Assembly: GCA_050290245.1 (NCBI GenBank)
Contig: JBNKHH010000070.1
Location: 1 to 64,000 of the forward strand
DNA: 64,000 bases
Direction of reading: 5' to 3'
Source: JBNKHH01 sp050290245
GTDB lineage: Bacteria; Pseudomonadota; Alphaproteobacteria; Rhodobacterales; Rhodobacteraceae
The position numbers and the translations under genes were made by a program. Position 1 is the stretch's first letter. Each line of letters opens with the position of its first letter. Under the pieces are notes generated by a model. The model was not told where the DNA came from. It searched no databases and was given only the letters and a program-made list of their open reading frames with translations. Of the stretch, positions 42,011 to 50,750 are shown piece by piece.

Positions 42011-42355
42011 TCAGCGGCTCTCAAGCAGCGAGAGAATATCGTCGCCCTTTTCTTTGGACGGCGCGACCTTTTTCACTTCCTGTTCGAGGCGCTGGCGCTC
42101 CTTGCGCTCGCTCGTCGCAGTAGCGCGGTGCTTGTGTTCGCGCAGCCACTCCCACACAAATCCCAGAAGGACTCCGCCGACGACGGCAGCAAGAAGAATG
42201 AAAAAGACCGGAAGCGTCACTTCCCAGTTAAAACCCAGAAGGCGAGACAACTCGTCGGGCAACAGCCGGACGGTCAGCGGCTCGCGATTGGCGAGCGACA
42301 CAGTCACCAGAAAAACGGCCAGAACGGCCAGCACCAGATACCGAATGTACCGCAT
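42011..42355 (-). CDS. LapA-domain membrane protein
   Basis: A 114-aa inner-membrane protein with two hydrophobic helices (about 3-22 and 46-68) and a charged cytoplasmic C-terminal helix (LREHKHRAT onward). LapA in E. coli acts with LapB in lipopolysaccharide control. The start ATG overlaps the ihfB stop; a GTG lies one codon earlier. The ihfB-lapA-trpF order is usual in Rhodobacterales. Confidence 0.82.
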   Translation of the reverse strand: MRYIRYLVLAVLAVFLVTVSLANREPLTVRLLPDELSRLLGFNWEVTLPVFFILLAAVVGGVLLGFVWEWLREHKHRATATSERKERQRLEQEVKKVAPSKEKGDDILSLLESR

Positions 42356-42639
42356 CACGAGTTACCGTTCAGCCGGTCCCTGAGAAGCTTGCCCGTTTTG
42401 AAGAAGGGGACGTGTTTTTCCTCGACCTGGACACTGTCGCCTGTACGCGGGTTGCGGCCCACGCGGGCGTCGCGCTTCTTGACCGAGAAAGCACCGAAGC
42501 CGCGAAGTTCGACGCGGTCGCCGCGTGACATGGCCTCGATTATTTCGTCGAAGATGGTGGCGACGATACGCTCGACATCTCGTTGGTACAGGTGCGGGTT
42601 TTCGTCGGCAATCTTCTGCACCAGTTCAGATCTGATCAT
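42355..42639 (-). CDS. ihfB: Integration host factor subunit beta
   Basis: A 94-aa DNA-bending protein, one half of IHF. The family signature is GFGAFSVKKRDARVGRNPRTG (positions 47-67) including the DNA-inserting Pro, with FFKTGKLLRDRLN at the C-terminus. It is the first gene of ihfB-lapA-trpF. The 234-base upstream gap holds no gene that I can see and probably the promoter. Confidence 0.96.
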   Translation of the reverse strand: MIRSELVQKIADENPHLYQRDVERIVATIFDEIIEAMSRGDRVELRGFGAFSVKKRDARVGRNPRTGDSVQVEEKHVPFFKTGKLLRDRLNGNS

Positions 42640-42873
42640 GAGGTCCCCCCAAAATATTATTATGCCGGCCGTTCACCGCGGCTTGAAAACCTACAAGACT
42701 ATAGGCCGAAACCCTGCGCCACGGAACATCCCTTCGACAAGATTCACGCCGGAATCTGCGACTAATGCGCTGAATTTCGGCAAGAAATGAGAGCACCCGC
42801 TTTGAATTCAGGCGTCCTGCCCGGTTTCGCGCCATGCTGCGCCGCAGCTTGGCCGGGGCGATTCGGGCCGCGC

Positions 42874-43677
42874 TTAATTGCCCAGCTTCTTGTGGACTTC
42901 CTCCAGATCGATCTCGCCGATCGGCAACGGATTGGCTGGGTTCTCGAAGTCGTACCGGAACAAGTCGAAGTCCCGTTTGTAGATCTCGTAGACCAGATGC
43001 CGTGACAGATCGTCGAAATAGTCCTCAACCGGATGGGCCCGTTTCGGCCCGTGTCCTTCGCTCTCGTTGAAGCGCGGGATATCGCCCAGATCAACTTGGT
43101 GCAGCACCTCGATGTGATCCAGCACATCCTGCATGCCTTCGTTGAATTTCTCGGTCCAGAAAATCTTGTCGTAGCGGCCGCCGTTCACGATGAAGGTCGA
43201 GATATGCCCCGACATGGCCGACCAGTGGATATCTGGATCCATGGGCTTGCGAAACCGGATGGTGTCACGGGCGAACAATAGAAATCGGCGAAACATCGCG
43301 ATCTGGTCAAAGTCGCCGTCGATGTTGATGCCATAGTTCTGGGCCAACTGCGGGATCAGGTTGCCGCGATAGCGCTGACCATTGCGCTGTATGCCGCAGA
43401 TCTTGTCGAAGAACGACGACAGGATCCGTGCATAGGGATTGCGTACGCAGGTAAAGGAATAGGTGCTCTTGTTGCGCACGTTTTCGGTGATCGGGTCATG
43501 ACTTTCGTCCTGCGCCCACTTGTGAATCCCCTCACGGGCATCGTGAATGTCACCGTCGTAAAACCGGCCATGATCCGAGTAATACATGATCTGGCCAATG
43601 GTCGAGCAGGCGCATTTGGGCACCACGCGGTACACCACGCTTTCGCTCTCTGTCATCCAGGTTCCTGGAAAACCCAT
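42874..43677 (-). CDS. Sulfotransferase family 2 protein
   Basis: A 267-aa enzyme predicted to move sulfate from PAPS to a carbohydrate. The PAPS 5'-phosphosulfate loop is VVPKCACSTIGQ (about 18-29), and the 3'-phosphate region includes TCVRNPYARILSSFFDK (about 75-92). A TTG start 66 bases upstream would add residues without clear family likeness; the ATG at 43677 has GAAGG 11 bases before it. It is divergent from a glycosyltransferase, which suggests a sulfated surface glycan, with PAPS from the enzyme at 35252. Confidence 0.8.
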   Translation of the reverse strand: MGFPGTWMTESESVVYRVVPKCACSTIGQIMYYSDHGRFYDGDIHDAREGIHKWAQDESHDPITENVRNKSTYSFTCVRNPYARILSSFFDKICGIQRNGQRYRGNLIPQLAQNYGINIDGDFDQIAMFRRFLLFARDTIRFRKPMDPDIHWSAMSGHISTFIVNGGRYDKIFWTEKFNEGMQDVLDHIEVLHQVDLGDIPRFNESEGHGPKRAHPVEDYFDDLSRHLVYEIYKRDFDLFRYDFENPANPLPIGEIDLEEVHKKLGN

Positions 43678-43821
43678 CGTGTTGAAAACCTTCAGTTCAA
43701 ATACAGGCGACCGCCCAACGACCGGTCCGCGGGAAAAAAGCAAACTTCCGAGGTTTCTTCAATCCTCCGATTCAGGCTAAACCTGTGGCACTGGTAAACC
43801 GGGCAGGTAGGTATAAGCAAC

Positions 43822-45399
43822 TTGGCGCAAATCGCCTACATACTTTTGTGCCACAAGGACGTGCCGTCCATTATTGCACAGGCGACTCGGCTGACGGCTA
43901 TGGGCGACGTCATGTCGATCCATTTCGACGCCAGCGCCCCCAAGGCGGCATATGACGAACTCCGCGCGGCGCTGGCCGACAATCCCAACGTCGCCTTCCC
44001 GAAAAAGCGCCTGAAATGCGGTTGGGGCGAATGGAGCCTTGTCGGCGCCACATTGAACGCGGTCGAGGCCGCCGTCACCGCTTTCCCCCGCGCTACGCAT
44101 TTCTACATGCTGTCAGGCGACTGCATGCCGATAAAGACCGCCGAGTACGCCCAGAGTTTCCTGGACCGGCACGACTGCGACTTCATCGAAAGCTTCGACT
44201 ATTTCGACTCCGACTGGATCAAGACCGGCTTCAAGGAAGAACGCCTGATCTATCGCCATTGGTTCAACGAACGCAGCCAGGCGAAGCGCTTCTACGCCTC
44301 GTTCAGCATCCAGAAACGCCTCGGCCTGACGCGCAAAGTGCCGCGCGACATCCAGATGATGATCGGCAGCCAGTGGTGGTGCCTGCGCCGCCAGACCATC
44401 GAGGCCGTGCTGGAATTCACACGCCAGCGTCCCGACGTGCTTCGCTTTTTCCGTACCACCTGGATCCCCGATGAAACTTTTTTCCAGACGATTGTCCGCC
44501 ACCTTGTGCCCGAGACCGAGATCGACAGCCGCACGCTGACCTTCCTGATGTTTTCGGACTACGGGATGCCGGTAACCTTCTATAACGACCATTACGATTT
44601 GCTCTTGGCGCAGGACTTCCTGTTCGCCCGCAAGATCAGCCCCGAAGCGCTTGACCTGAAAACAAAGCTCGGCCAGCTCTACTCGCAAAAGGGCATCCAA
44701 TTCCGGATTTCGAATGAGGGCCGCCGCCTGTTCACCTTCCTGACCGGCCGCGGCCGGATCGGCGAACGCTTTGCGCCCCGCTTCTGGGAAAAGGACTCGA
44801 CCATCGGGCGCGAGCGTTCGCTCTTGATCGTGACCTGCAAGAAATGGCACGTGGCCAAGCGTCTGCTCGACCGGATCGGCTCGGTCTCGAACCTGCCGGC
44901 CATCGAATACCTCTTCGACGAAGAGGCGACCCCCCTGCCCGACCTCGGAGGCATCCAGGCGACCCTGGCCAAACGCACCCGCCACCGCCGCGCGCTGATG
45001 CGGATGCTGTTCGACTTCTATGAAACCGACCGGCTGTTGATCTGCCTCGATCCGTCCAACCTCGAACTGTTCCGCGACTTCTATTCCGACCGCAGCGAAA
45101 CCCGCCTGCTTGAGATCGAGTGCCAGTACACCGACACCTACCTGCAAGGACACGCCAAGCGCGTTGGTCTCGCAGGTGAACACACGACGCCCGAAACCTT
45201 CCGCACGCTTTTGCCGACGATCCGCAACGACGTCTTCCGCGAAAGCGAGTTGATCCGCGACCAGAACTTCCCCGAATTCTACCGCATCCGCGAACGCGCC
45301 GGCCCAGAGGAAAACGCCAAACCCCTTGCCGAGTTCCTTGGTATTGAGCGGCCCAAGGCGCGCCAGATCGCAGAAACAGATTATCTCTTTGTCGACTGA
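43822..45399 (+). CDS. GT14-type beta-1,6-N-acetylglucosaminyltransferase with C-terminal extra domain
   Basis: A 525-aa protein. Residues 1-270 have the core-2/I-branching glycosyltransferase pattern: IAYILLCHKD start, FDASAPK, WGEWSLVGATLNAVEAA, the FYMLSGDCMPI block, and GSQWWCLRRQTIE with the WIPDETFF motif. Residues about 320-525 form a second domain with a Rossmann-like start (LLIVTCKKWHVAKRLLDRIG) that I associate with an uncharacterised Rhodobacterales domain. The start codon is TTG at 43822; no ATG fits the family start. It is followed by the HIT gene 8 bases later. Confidence 0.78.
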   Translation: MAQIAYILLCHKDVPSIIAQATRLTAMGDVMSIHFDASAPKAAYDELRAALADNPNVAFPKKRLKCGWGEWSLVGATLNAVEAAVTAFPRATHFYMLSGDCMPIKTAEYAQSFLDRHDCDFIESFDYFDSDWIKTGFKEERLIYRHWFNERSQAKRFYASFSIQKRLGLTRKVPRDIQMMIGSQWWCLRRQTIEAVLEFTRQRPDVLRFFRTTWIPDETFFQTIVRHLVPETEIDSRTLTFLMFSDYGMPVTFYNDHYDLLLAQDFLFARKISPEALDLKTKLGQLYSQKGIQFRISNEGRRLFTFLTGRGRIGERFAPRFWEKDSTIGRERSLLIVTCKKWHVAKRLLDRIGSVSNLPAIEYLFDEEATPLPDLGGIQATLAKRTRHRRALMRMLFDFYETDRLLICLDPSNLELFRDFYSDRSETRLLEIECQYTDTYLQGHAKRVGLAGEHTTPETFRTLLPTIRNDVFRESELIRDQNFPEFYRIRERAGPEENAKPLAEFLGIERPKARQIAETDYLFVD

Positions 45400-45407
45400 G
45401 GACCCCG

Positions 45408-45785
45408 ATGGCTTACGACTATGACGACCAGAACATCTTCGCCAAGATCCTGCGCGGAGAAATCCCGAACTCCACCGTGAAGGAAACTGATCACACGCTG
45501 GCCTTTTCAGATATCCAGCCGCAGGCACCGCACCATGTGCTGGTGATCCCCAAGGGGCCCTACGTCACCGCCGACCATTTCGCTGCCGAGGCCTCCGAGG
45601 CTGAGATCGTCGATTTCTGGCGAACCTTCGGCCAAATCTGCGCCGACCTCGGCGTCGCGCCCGATGGCGGTGACGGTTATCGCATCATCTCGAACGCCGG
45701 CGAGGACGGCGTTCAGGAAGTGCCGCATTTCCACCTGCATATCCTTGCCGGGCGACCGCTTGGCCGGATGCTGAAACAAGCGTGA
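45408..45785 (+). CDS. HIT-family nucleotide hydrolase (Hint-type)
   Basis: A 125-aa histidine-triad protein that would cleave phosphoramidate or nucleotide conjugates such as AMP-lysine. The triad is HFHLHILAG near residues 107-115, and the N-terminal Asn/Asp-rich IFAKILRGEIP is the family start. It lies 8 bases after the glycosyltransferase, on the same transcript. Confidence 0.94.
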   Translation: MAYDYDDQNIFAKILRGEIPNSTVKETDHTLAFSDIQPQAPHHVLVIPKGPYVTADHFAAEASEAEIVDFWRTFGQICADLGVAPDGGDGYRIISNAGEDGVQEVPHFHLHILAGRPLGRMLKQA

Positions 45786-45864
45786 AACCAAAGTGGTGCT
45801 GACCTCTTGCCGCGAGGTCCGACCAGAAGGTATAGCCCGATTGCCAGTCATGGAGATTATGAAG

Positions 45865-46047
45865 ATGTCCGACCCCGTAACCAGCCCCGAACCGCCCGAA
45901 ACCGAGACGGTCACCGCCACCCGCATCGCCTGCGACGGCGGTGAAGGAGCTCTTGGCCATCCACGTGTCTGGTTGTCGATCGACTCAAAGACCGGATGGG
46001 TGGAATGCGGCTATTGTGACAAACGCTACGTGCTGGCCAAGGACTGA
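45865..46047 (+). CDS. CHCC-type zinc-finger protein (NDUFS6-like)
   Basis: A 60-aa protein with one zinc site: C, then H (GHPRVWLSID), then CxxC (VECGYCDKRYVL). This is the zf-CHCC domain shared with mitochondrial complex I subunit NDUFS6. The ATG at 45865 is 9 bases after GGAG; two further in-frame ATGs lie 6 and 15 bases upstream. Confidence 0.83.
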   Translation: MSDPVTSPEPPETETVTATRIACDGGEGALGHPRVWLSIDSKTGWVECGYCDKRYVLAKD

Positions 46048-46069
46048 CCCCCCGCCGAAACAACTGGCG

Positions 46070-46456
46070 TCAGGGATGCTCTTCCGAGCAGTGACGCCGA
46101 AATGCGCGCTTCAGAAGGTCCAACTCGGCCCGCAATAGCGCGACCTCGGCCCGAGTGTCCTCGTCCAGAACCTCACCTGCGATGACCGTTTCATGGGCCA
46201 GGGCATCGCCGGTGCTGGCGTCCTCGATCACGAATGTCTGCACCCCGTCGGACAGCCGTTCGACCGGCAGGCGGAACCGCACCAGCCATTTTGCAACGCC
46301 GCCCTCAGGCTCGCCTGCTTCGACCGTCTCAGGCTCTCCGACCAACTCGTCCATATGCCTGAGCAGAAGACGCGGCGCCGAAGCGGCACGCGCCGACAGA
46401 AGGCCCTCCCAGACCCCCTCTGCCAGCCGCATCCGTGTCAGCGTCATCTCGGACAC
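46070..46456 (-). CDS. Unknown 128-aa protein
   Basis: A soluble, mixed-charge protein with no signal peptide. The middle (about 55-90) is beta-like (AKWLVRFRLPVERLSDGVQTFVI, positions 55-77) and the C-terminus is a helix with heptad character (LLRAELDLLKRAFRRHC). I do not recognise a family. It starts 12 bases after the 253-aa unknown on the same strand, so the two are probably an operon. Confidence 0.7.
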   Translation of the reverse strand: MSEMTLTRMRLAEGVWEGLLSARAASAPRLLLRHMDELVGEPETVEAGEPEGGVAKWLVRFRLPVERLSDGVQTFVIEDASTGDALAHETVIAGEVLDEDTRAEVALLRAELDLLKRAFRRHCSEEHP

Positions 46457-46468
46457 GAAGTTCCCTCC

Positions 46469-47230
46469 TCAGATCTCGGCGCGCGGACGACGGCTCATCG
46501 TCACGTCTCGCAGGATGATCTCGTTCATTTCAGGCCCTTCGAAGATCAGGTCAAGCCAGGCCCGCTCGACCCGCGCGTCGTTCATGCGCGTCGCCGACAA
46601 ATCGAATTCGACCGAATACTCCCCGGTACTGCCCGAAAACTCGCGCACCAGCTGTTCCACGTTCGGTCCGTGCCGTACATTCAAACGGCCGAAGATCTCC
46701 AGCGGCTTCTCGGTTTCCACGCGAATGTCCAGCCGCACGAGATTGCGCCGCGACAGCCCGTCAACGCCTTCCGGCGGCAGATCGACCACAAGGCTCAGGA
46801 ATGAGCCGTCAAAGCGAAAGACGTCCATTCGCACGCCAAAGGGCGCCACGTCCTCGGCCCGTGTGTTGCGCACCTGGCGAATCGATAATTCGCTCAGCAT
46901 ACAGTCGTGAAAGACCTTGGCTTCGCGCCCGACCTCGGTCTTGGTCTTGATCGAGGCAATTCCGGCCCCCTTGACCGGTCCGCTCCACAGCTCTGGTCGC
47001 CAGGCCCAGTCGGAATGCATTGGGCGGCGGATGGCAGCCTGCCCCGCCAGCGGGAGCGCCAGCCGCCCCTCGGCTACGTGCAAAACCTGGTCCACACGGC
47101 GCCCAAGGCTGCGCGCCCGATTGCGCAGGGCTTTCAACTCTAACGGATCGAGGGTTTCTATCGTGCGCGCAGCCCGATCCCAACGCCGGAGCGTGCCCTT
47201 TTCGATCAGTCCTGAAAGTGGTCCTGCCAT
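46469..47230 (-). CDS. Unknown 253-aa protein of Rhodobacterales type
   Basis: The N-terminal 60 residues are Arg-rich and helical (LRRWDRAARTIETLDPLELK, positions 13-32). The remainder is a likely beta-sandwich with stretches such as DVFRFDGSFLSLVVDLPPE and LDIRVETEKPLEIFGRLNV, ending in EIILRDVTMSRRPRAEI. A carbohydrate-binding-like fold is possible. I believe close relatives are confined to Rhodobacterales but cannot prove it. The ATG at 47230 was chosen over one 45 bases upstream, which lies in a less protein-like stretch. Confidence 0.68.
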   Translation of the reverse strand: MAGPLSGLIEKGTLRRWDRAARTIETLDPLELKALRNRARSLGRRVDQVLHVAEGRLALPLAGQAAIRRPMHSDWAWRPELWSGPVKGAGIASIKTKTEVGREAKVFHDCMLSELSIRQVRNTRAEDVAPFGVRMDVFRFDGSFLSLVVDLPPEGVDGLSRRNLVRLDIRVETEKPLEIFGRLNVRHGPNVEQLVREFSGSTGEYSVEFDLSATRMNDARVERAWLDLIFEGPEMNEIILRDVTMSRRPRAEI

Positions 47231-47335
47231 TGCTTGCCTACATGGTGTTGTGGCAACCTTAGCCCTCGACACCATATGCAGGCAACGCCCTTCGCGCCTA
47301 CCACCGTCAAGTTTTTGTGGATAACTCGCGCCGGA

Positions 47336-47935
47336 TCAGCTCTGGTTGGCGGCTCGCAGCTCGTCGACCTGGGCTTCAAGCGTCGCCATTCCCGCGCGGC
47401 GGCCGATCGGCCGTTCGGACAGGCCGAACAACGACACCGAGACGAACCGACCATCCAAGTTGAACAGTGCCCGCCAGGTCTCAGCCGACACGCCGGACGC
47501 GGAGCTTCTTTCCTCAGCATGCAACATCACCATGTCGCCGCGCAACCGCGTTTCCAGGATTTCGACGCTATCGGGTCTTCCGTCGTGGGCAAGTGCCGCC
47601 CTGCCCCTGTCGGACAACAGGTACTGCCGCAATTCGTCAGGCGACGGGCTGAGCCCCGGTTCGCTCTCGACCGAGACCGTCACCACGCCCGCCACATCAG
47701 GCGCCGGCGCCAAGGCATTGCGGGCGATCGCGGCGCAACTGCCCAGCACCACGACAGCGGTCGACCCCCTGGCCCTGGACGACGCGGTATCCACACACCA
47801 GCCCTGCGCCCCTGCCACGATCGTCCCGTCCGGCAGCGCGATACGTTCTGGTGCCGACCGGGTGACGTTCGCTCCACCGTCGCAGGCGGCCACACATAGG
47901 GCCGCCAGCAAAAGAGCGGGCTTAAAGATCCGCAT
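47336..47935 (-). CDS. Putative lipoprotein of unknown function
   Basis: A 199-aa protein with a lipoprotein signal peptide; the lipobox VAAC ends at Cys18, so the mature protein should be lipid-anchored by Lgt processing. The rest is globular with two further Cys (WCVDT and GSCAA) that may pair. I see no known domain. It overlaps the 3' end of ilvD by 14 bases, so the two are probably co-transcribed. Confidence 0.72.
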   Translation of the reverse strand: MRIFKPALLLAALCVAACDGGANVTRSAPERIALPDGTIVAGAQGWCVDTASSRARGSTAVVVLGSCAAIARNALAPAPDVAGVVTVSVESEPGLSPSPDELRQYLLSDRGRAALAHDGRPDSVEILETRLRGDMVMLHAEERSSASGVSAETWRALFNLDGRFVSVSLFGLSERPIGRRAGMATLEAQVDELRAANQS

Positions 47936-49646
47936 AGATGTGCTTTTCTTCCTTCGCGCCGGGGTGGGTCACCGCGCCCAGGCGGGTCGGACCGACCAGC
48001 TGCGCGTATTTCCAAAGGGCGCCAGACGCGTAAATGGTCTCACGCGGCGTATAGGTGCGCGCCTCCATCTCTTCGTCCGACACATCGACCGAAATCGTGC
48101 CTTTGATCGCGTCGATGGTGATCACGTCGCCGTCCTGCAATTTGCCGATCGGGCCACCGCGGGCGCTTTCCGGACCAACGTGACCGACGCAGAAACCGCG
48201 GGTCGCGCCTGAGAAACGGCCGTCGGTGATCAGCGCAACCTTCTTGCCCATGCCCTGTCCAGACAAGGCAGCGGTCGTCGCCAGCATCTCGCGCATACCC
48301 GGACCCGACGCGGGGCCCTCATTGCGGATGACCAGAACTTCACCTTCCTTGTAAGAGCGCGCCTTGACGGCTTCGAATGCGTCTTCCTCGCACTCAAACA
48401 CGCGGGCGGGGCCGGAAAAGACCTGCTCGTCCGCGCTCATGCCAGCGACCTTAACGATGGCGCCCTCGGGGGCCAGGTTGCCTTTCAGACCGACAACGCC
48501 GCCGGTCTTGGTGATCGGCTTCTCGACCGGATAAATGACCTTGCCATCTGCCCAGCCCTCGACCGTGTCCAGTTCTTCACCCAGAGTCCGGCCGCTGGCG
48601 GTCATGCAGTCCTCGTGGATCAGACCAGCCTTGCGAAGTTCCTTCATCACGACCGGCACACCACCGGCCTCGTAAAGGTCCTTGGCAACGTACTGGCCGC
48701 CCGGCTTCAGATCGACGAAATACGGCGTATCGCGGAAGATGTCGCAGACATCGTCCAGGTCGAAATCGATCCCTGCTTCATGCGCGATGGCGGGCAGGTG
48801 TAGACCGGCGTTGGTCGATCCGCCGGTGCAGGCGACGACGCGTGCGGCGTTCTCCAGCGATCTGCGGGTCACCACATCACGGGCGCGGATGTTCTTTTCG
48901 ATCAGTTCCATAACGGCAAGGCCCGAGGCCGTCGCGTACTGGTCGCGGCTTTCGTAGGGCGCTGGCGCACCGGACGAATTCAACAGCGCAAGCCCGATCG
49001 CCTCGGACACACACGCCATGGTATTCGCGGTGAACTGACCGCCACAGGCCCCCGCCGATGGGCAGGCTACCTTTTCAAGCGCGCGCAATTCTTCATCCGA
49101 GTTCGCCCCGGCCTGGTGACGGCCCACGGCCTCGAAAACGTCCTGAACGGTGACGTCCCTACCCTGGAACCGACCCGGCATGATCGAGCCGCCGTAGATA
49201 AAGACGGAGGGCACGTTCAGGCGCACCATCGCCATCATCATACCCGGCAGCGACTTGTCGCAACCCGCAAGGCCGACGATGGCGTCATAGCAGTGGCCGC
49301 GCATCGTCAGTTCGACCGTGTCGGCAATCGCCTCGCGCGAAGCCAACGAAGAACGCATACCCTCATGGCCCATGGCGATCCCGTCGGTAACGGTGATGGT
49401 GGTGAATTCGCGCGGGGTGCCGAATCCCTCCTTGACGCCCAGCTTCACAGCCTGGGCCTGGCGGTTCAGCGCAATGTTGCAGGGCGCGGCCTCGTTCCAG
49501 CAGGTCGCGACACCGACGAACGGCTGCGCAATCTCTTCCTCGGAAATGCCCATGGCATAGTAATACGAGCGATGCGGCGCACGGGCCGGCCCCTCGGTGA
49601 CATGACGGCTTGGCAGATGAGTCTTGTCGAATTTCTTTTTCGGCAT
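47922..49646 (-). CDS. ilvD: Dihydroxy-acid dehydratase
   Basis: A 574-aa iron-sulfur enzyme for valine, leucine, isoleucine and pantothenate synthesis. Cluster and active-site motifs are visible: CWNEAAPC near 49-56, CDKSLPGM near 127-134, and CPSAGACGGQFTANTM near 200-215. The C-terminal GRFSGATRGFCVGHV carries the catalytic Ser region. GGGAGG lies 5 bases before the ATG at 49646; a longer open frame upstream is not family-like. Confidence 0.97.
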   Translation of the reverse strand: MPKKKFDKTHLPSRHVTEGPARAPHRSYYYAMGISEEEIAQPFVGVATCWNEAAPCNIALNRQAQAVKLGVKEGFGTPREFTTITVTDGIAMGHEGMRSSLASREAIADTVELTMRGHCYDAIVGLAGCDKSLPGMMMAMVRLNVPSVFIYGGSIMPGRFQGRDVTVQDVFEAVGRHQAGANSDEELRALEKVACPSAGACGGQFTANTMACVSEAIGLALLNSSGAPAPYESRDQYATASGLAVMELIEKNIRARDVVTRRSLENAARVVACTGGSTNAGLHLPAIAHEAGIDFDLDDVCDIFRDTPYFVDLKPGGQYVAKDLYEAGGVPVVMKELRKAGLIHEDCMTASGRTLGEELDTVEGWADGKVIYPVEKPITKTGGVVGLKGNLAPEGAIVKVAGMSADEQVFSGPARVFECEEDAFEAVKARSYKEGEVLVIRNEGPASGPGMREMLATTAALSGQGMGKKVALITDGRFSGATRGFCVGHVGPESARGGPIGKLQDGDVITIDAIKGTISVDVSDEEMEARTYTPRETIYASGALWKYAQLVGPTRLGAVTHPGAKEEKHIYADL

Positions 49647-49807
49647 GTGGGCCTCCCGGGTTTCGCGCGGTTCTCGGAATAGACCCCTGCGCAGACCGGG
49701 GCAAGCGTCCTCGACGCGATCACCGCGGAATTTTTCCAGCCCTCTTAAACCCTTCGGCGCGTTTCCCTCTCGAAGCCGCACCCTATCCACGTCATAATCC
49801 GCCTGCC

Positions 49808-50695
49808 ATGTCCTATGCACGCTACCAACCCGTGATCGACCAGGCCCGCGGGAAACACGCGCTCTGGCGCCTGTTGCTGGGGCTGGTGCTTGTCGTGATC
49901 GTCTCGGCGGGCTGGACCCTGGGTATCCTCGCTATCGTGGCCCTGCGCTCCGGCACGCCTTTTTCCGAAGCCATCGAGATCCTGCCTTTCCTGGGCCTGA
50001 CACCCTCGGGAACGGCTTTGTTCCTGTTTCTCTATGTGGGCTTGGGCTATGGCAGCTTGATCGCCGCGCAGGCGCTGCACGGACGCGGCCCGCGTTCGAT
50101 CATAGGCCCGCCAGCGCGCACGCTGCGCCACTTTGTCATCGCTGCGGCGGCTAGCCTGTCGATTCTGTGCGGCCTGGCACTGGTCACACTGCCATTCCCG
50201 CCAGCTCCGATCAGAAACCTCGACCTGGGAACCTGGCTCTTGTGGCTTCCTCTTGGGGCGATCGTCGTTGCCGCGCAAACCGGCTCGGAAGAAATCCTTT
50301 TCCGCGGCTACATGCAAAGCCAGATCGCAGCACGTTTCAAGAGTACCTGGACCTGGCTCTTGCTGCCGTCCCTCGCATTCGGCGCCTTGCACACGATGCC
50401 AACGCTGCCCCTGATCGTGTCTTTCGCCTATGCCGGTGCCGCAGCTTTCTTCGGCCTCCTGGCCGCAGACCTCACCGCCCGCACCGGCAGCATCGGCGCG
50501 GCCTGGGGGTTCCACTTCGGCAACAACGCTTTCGCCATCCTTATCATCGCCGCGGACGCCAATATCTCGGGCCTCGGTTTGCTGCGTGCCGAAACCGGCA
50601 TGACAGACCTCATCGCCTCCCCTTCGCTCCTGGTTTTCGAGCTTTTCGCCCTAACCGCCATCTGGGCGCTGATCCGAAGGTTCGTATCCGCCTGA
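49808..50695 (+). CDS. CPBP-family intramembrane metalloprotease
   Basis: A 295-aa membrane protein with about seven to eight hydrophobic helices. The CPBP (Abi/CAAX) motifs are present: EE in TGSEEILFRGYMQ (about 159-171), FxxxH in FGALHT, and HFGNN in WGFHFGNN near the end. Relatives process prenylated or bacteriocin-type peptides; the substrate here is unknown. It is 55 bases before accD. Confidence 0.88.
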   Translation: MSYARYQPVIDQARGKHALWRLLLGLVLVVIVSAGWTLGILAIVALRSGTPFSEAIEILPFLGLTPSGTALFLFLYVGLGYGSLIAAQALHGRGPRSIIGPPARTLRHFVIAAAASLSILCGLALVTLPFPPAPIRNLDLGTWLLWLPLGAIVVAAQTGSEEILFRGYMQSQIAARFKSTWTWLLLPSLAFGALHTMPTLPLIVSFAYAGAAAFFGLLAADLTARTGSIGAAWGFHFGNNAFAILIIAADANISGLGLLRAETGMTDLIASPSLLVFELFALTAIWALIRRFVSA

Positions 50696-50750
50696 TTGCA
50701 ATTCCTGCCCACCCGGATTAACTGGTCTGCAACGTAACGGGCAGAGCAAG

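Noticed and set aside
44113..45528. A 471-codon minus-strand frame over the glycosyltransferase
   Set aside because: The plus strand has the branching glycosyltransferase motifs; the minus product shows only composition bias.
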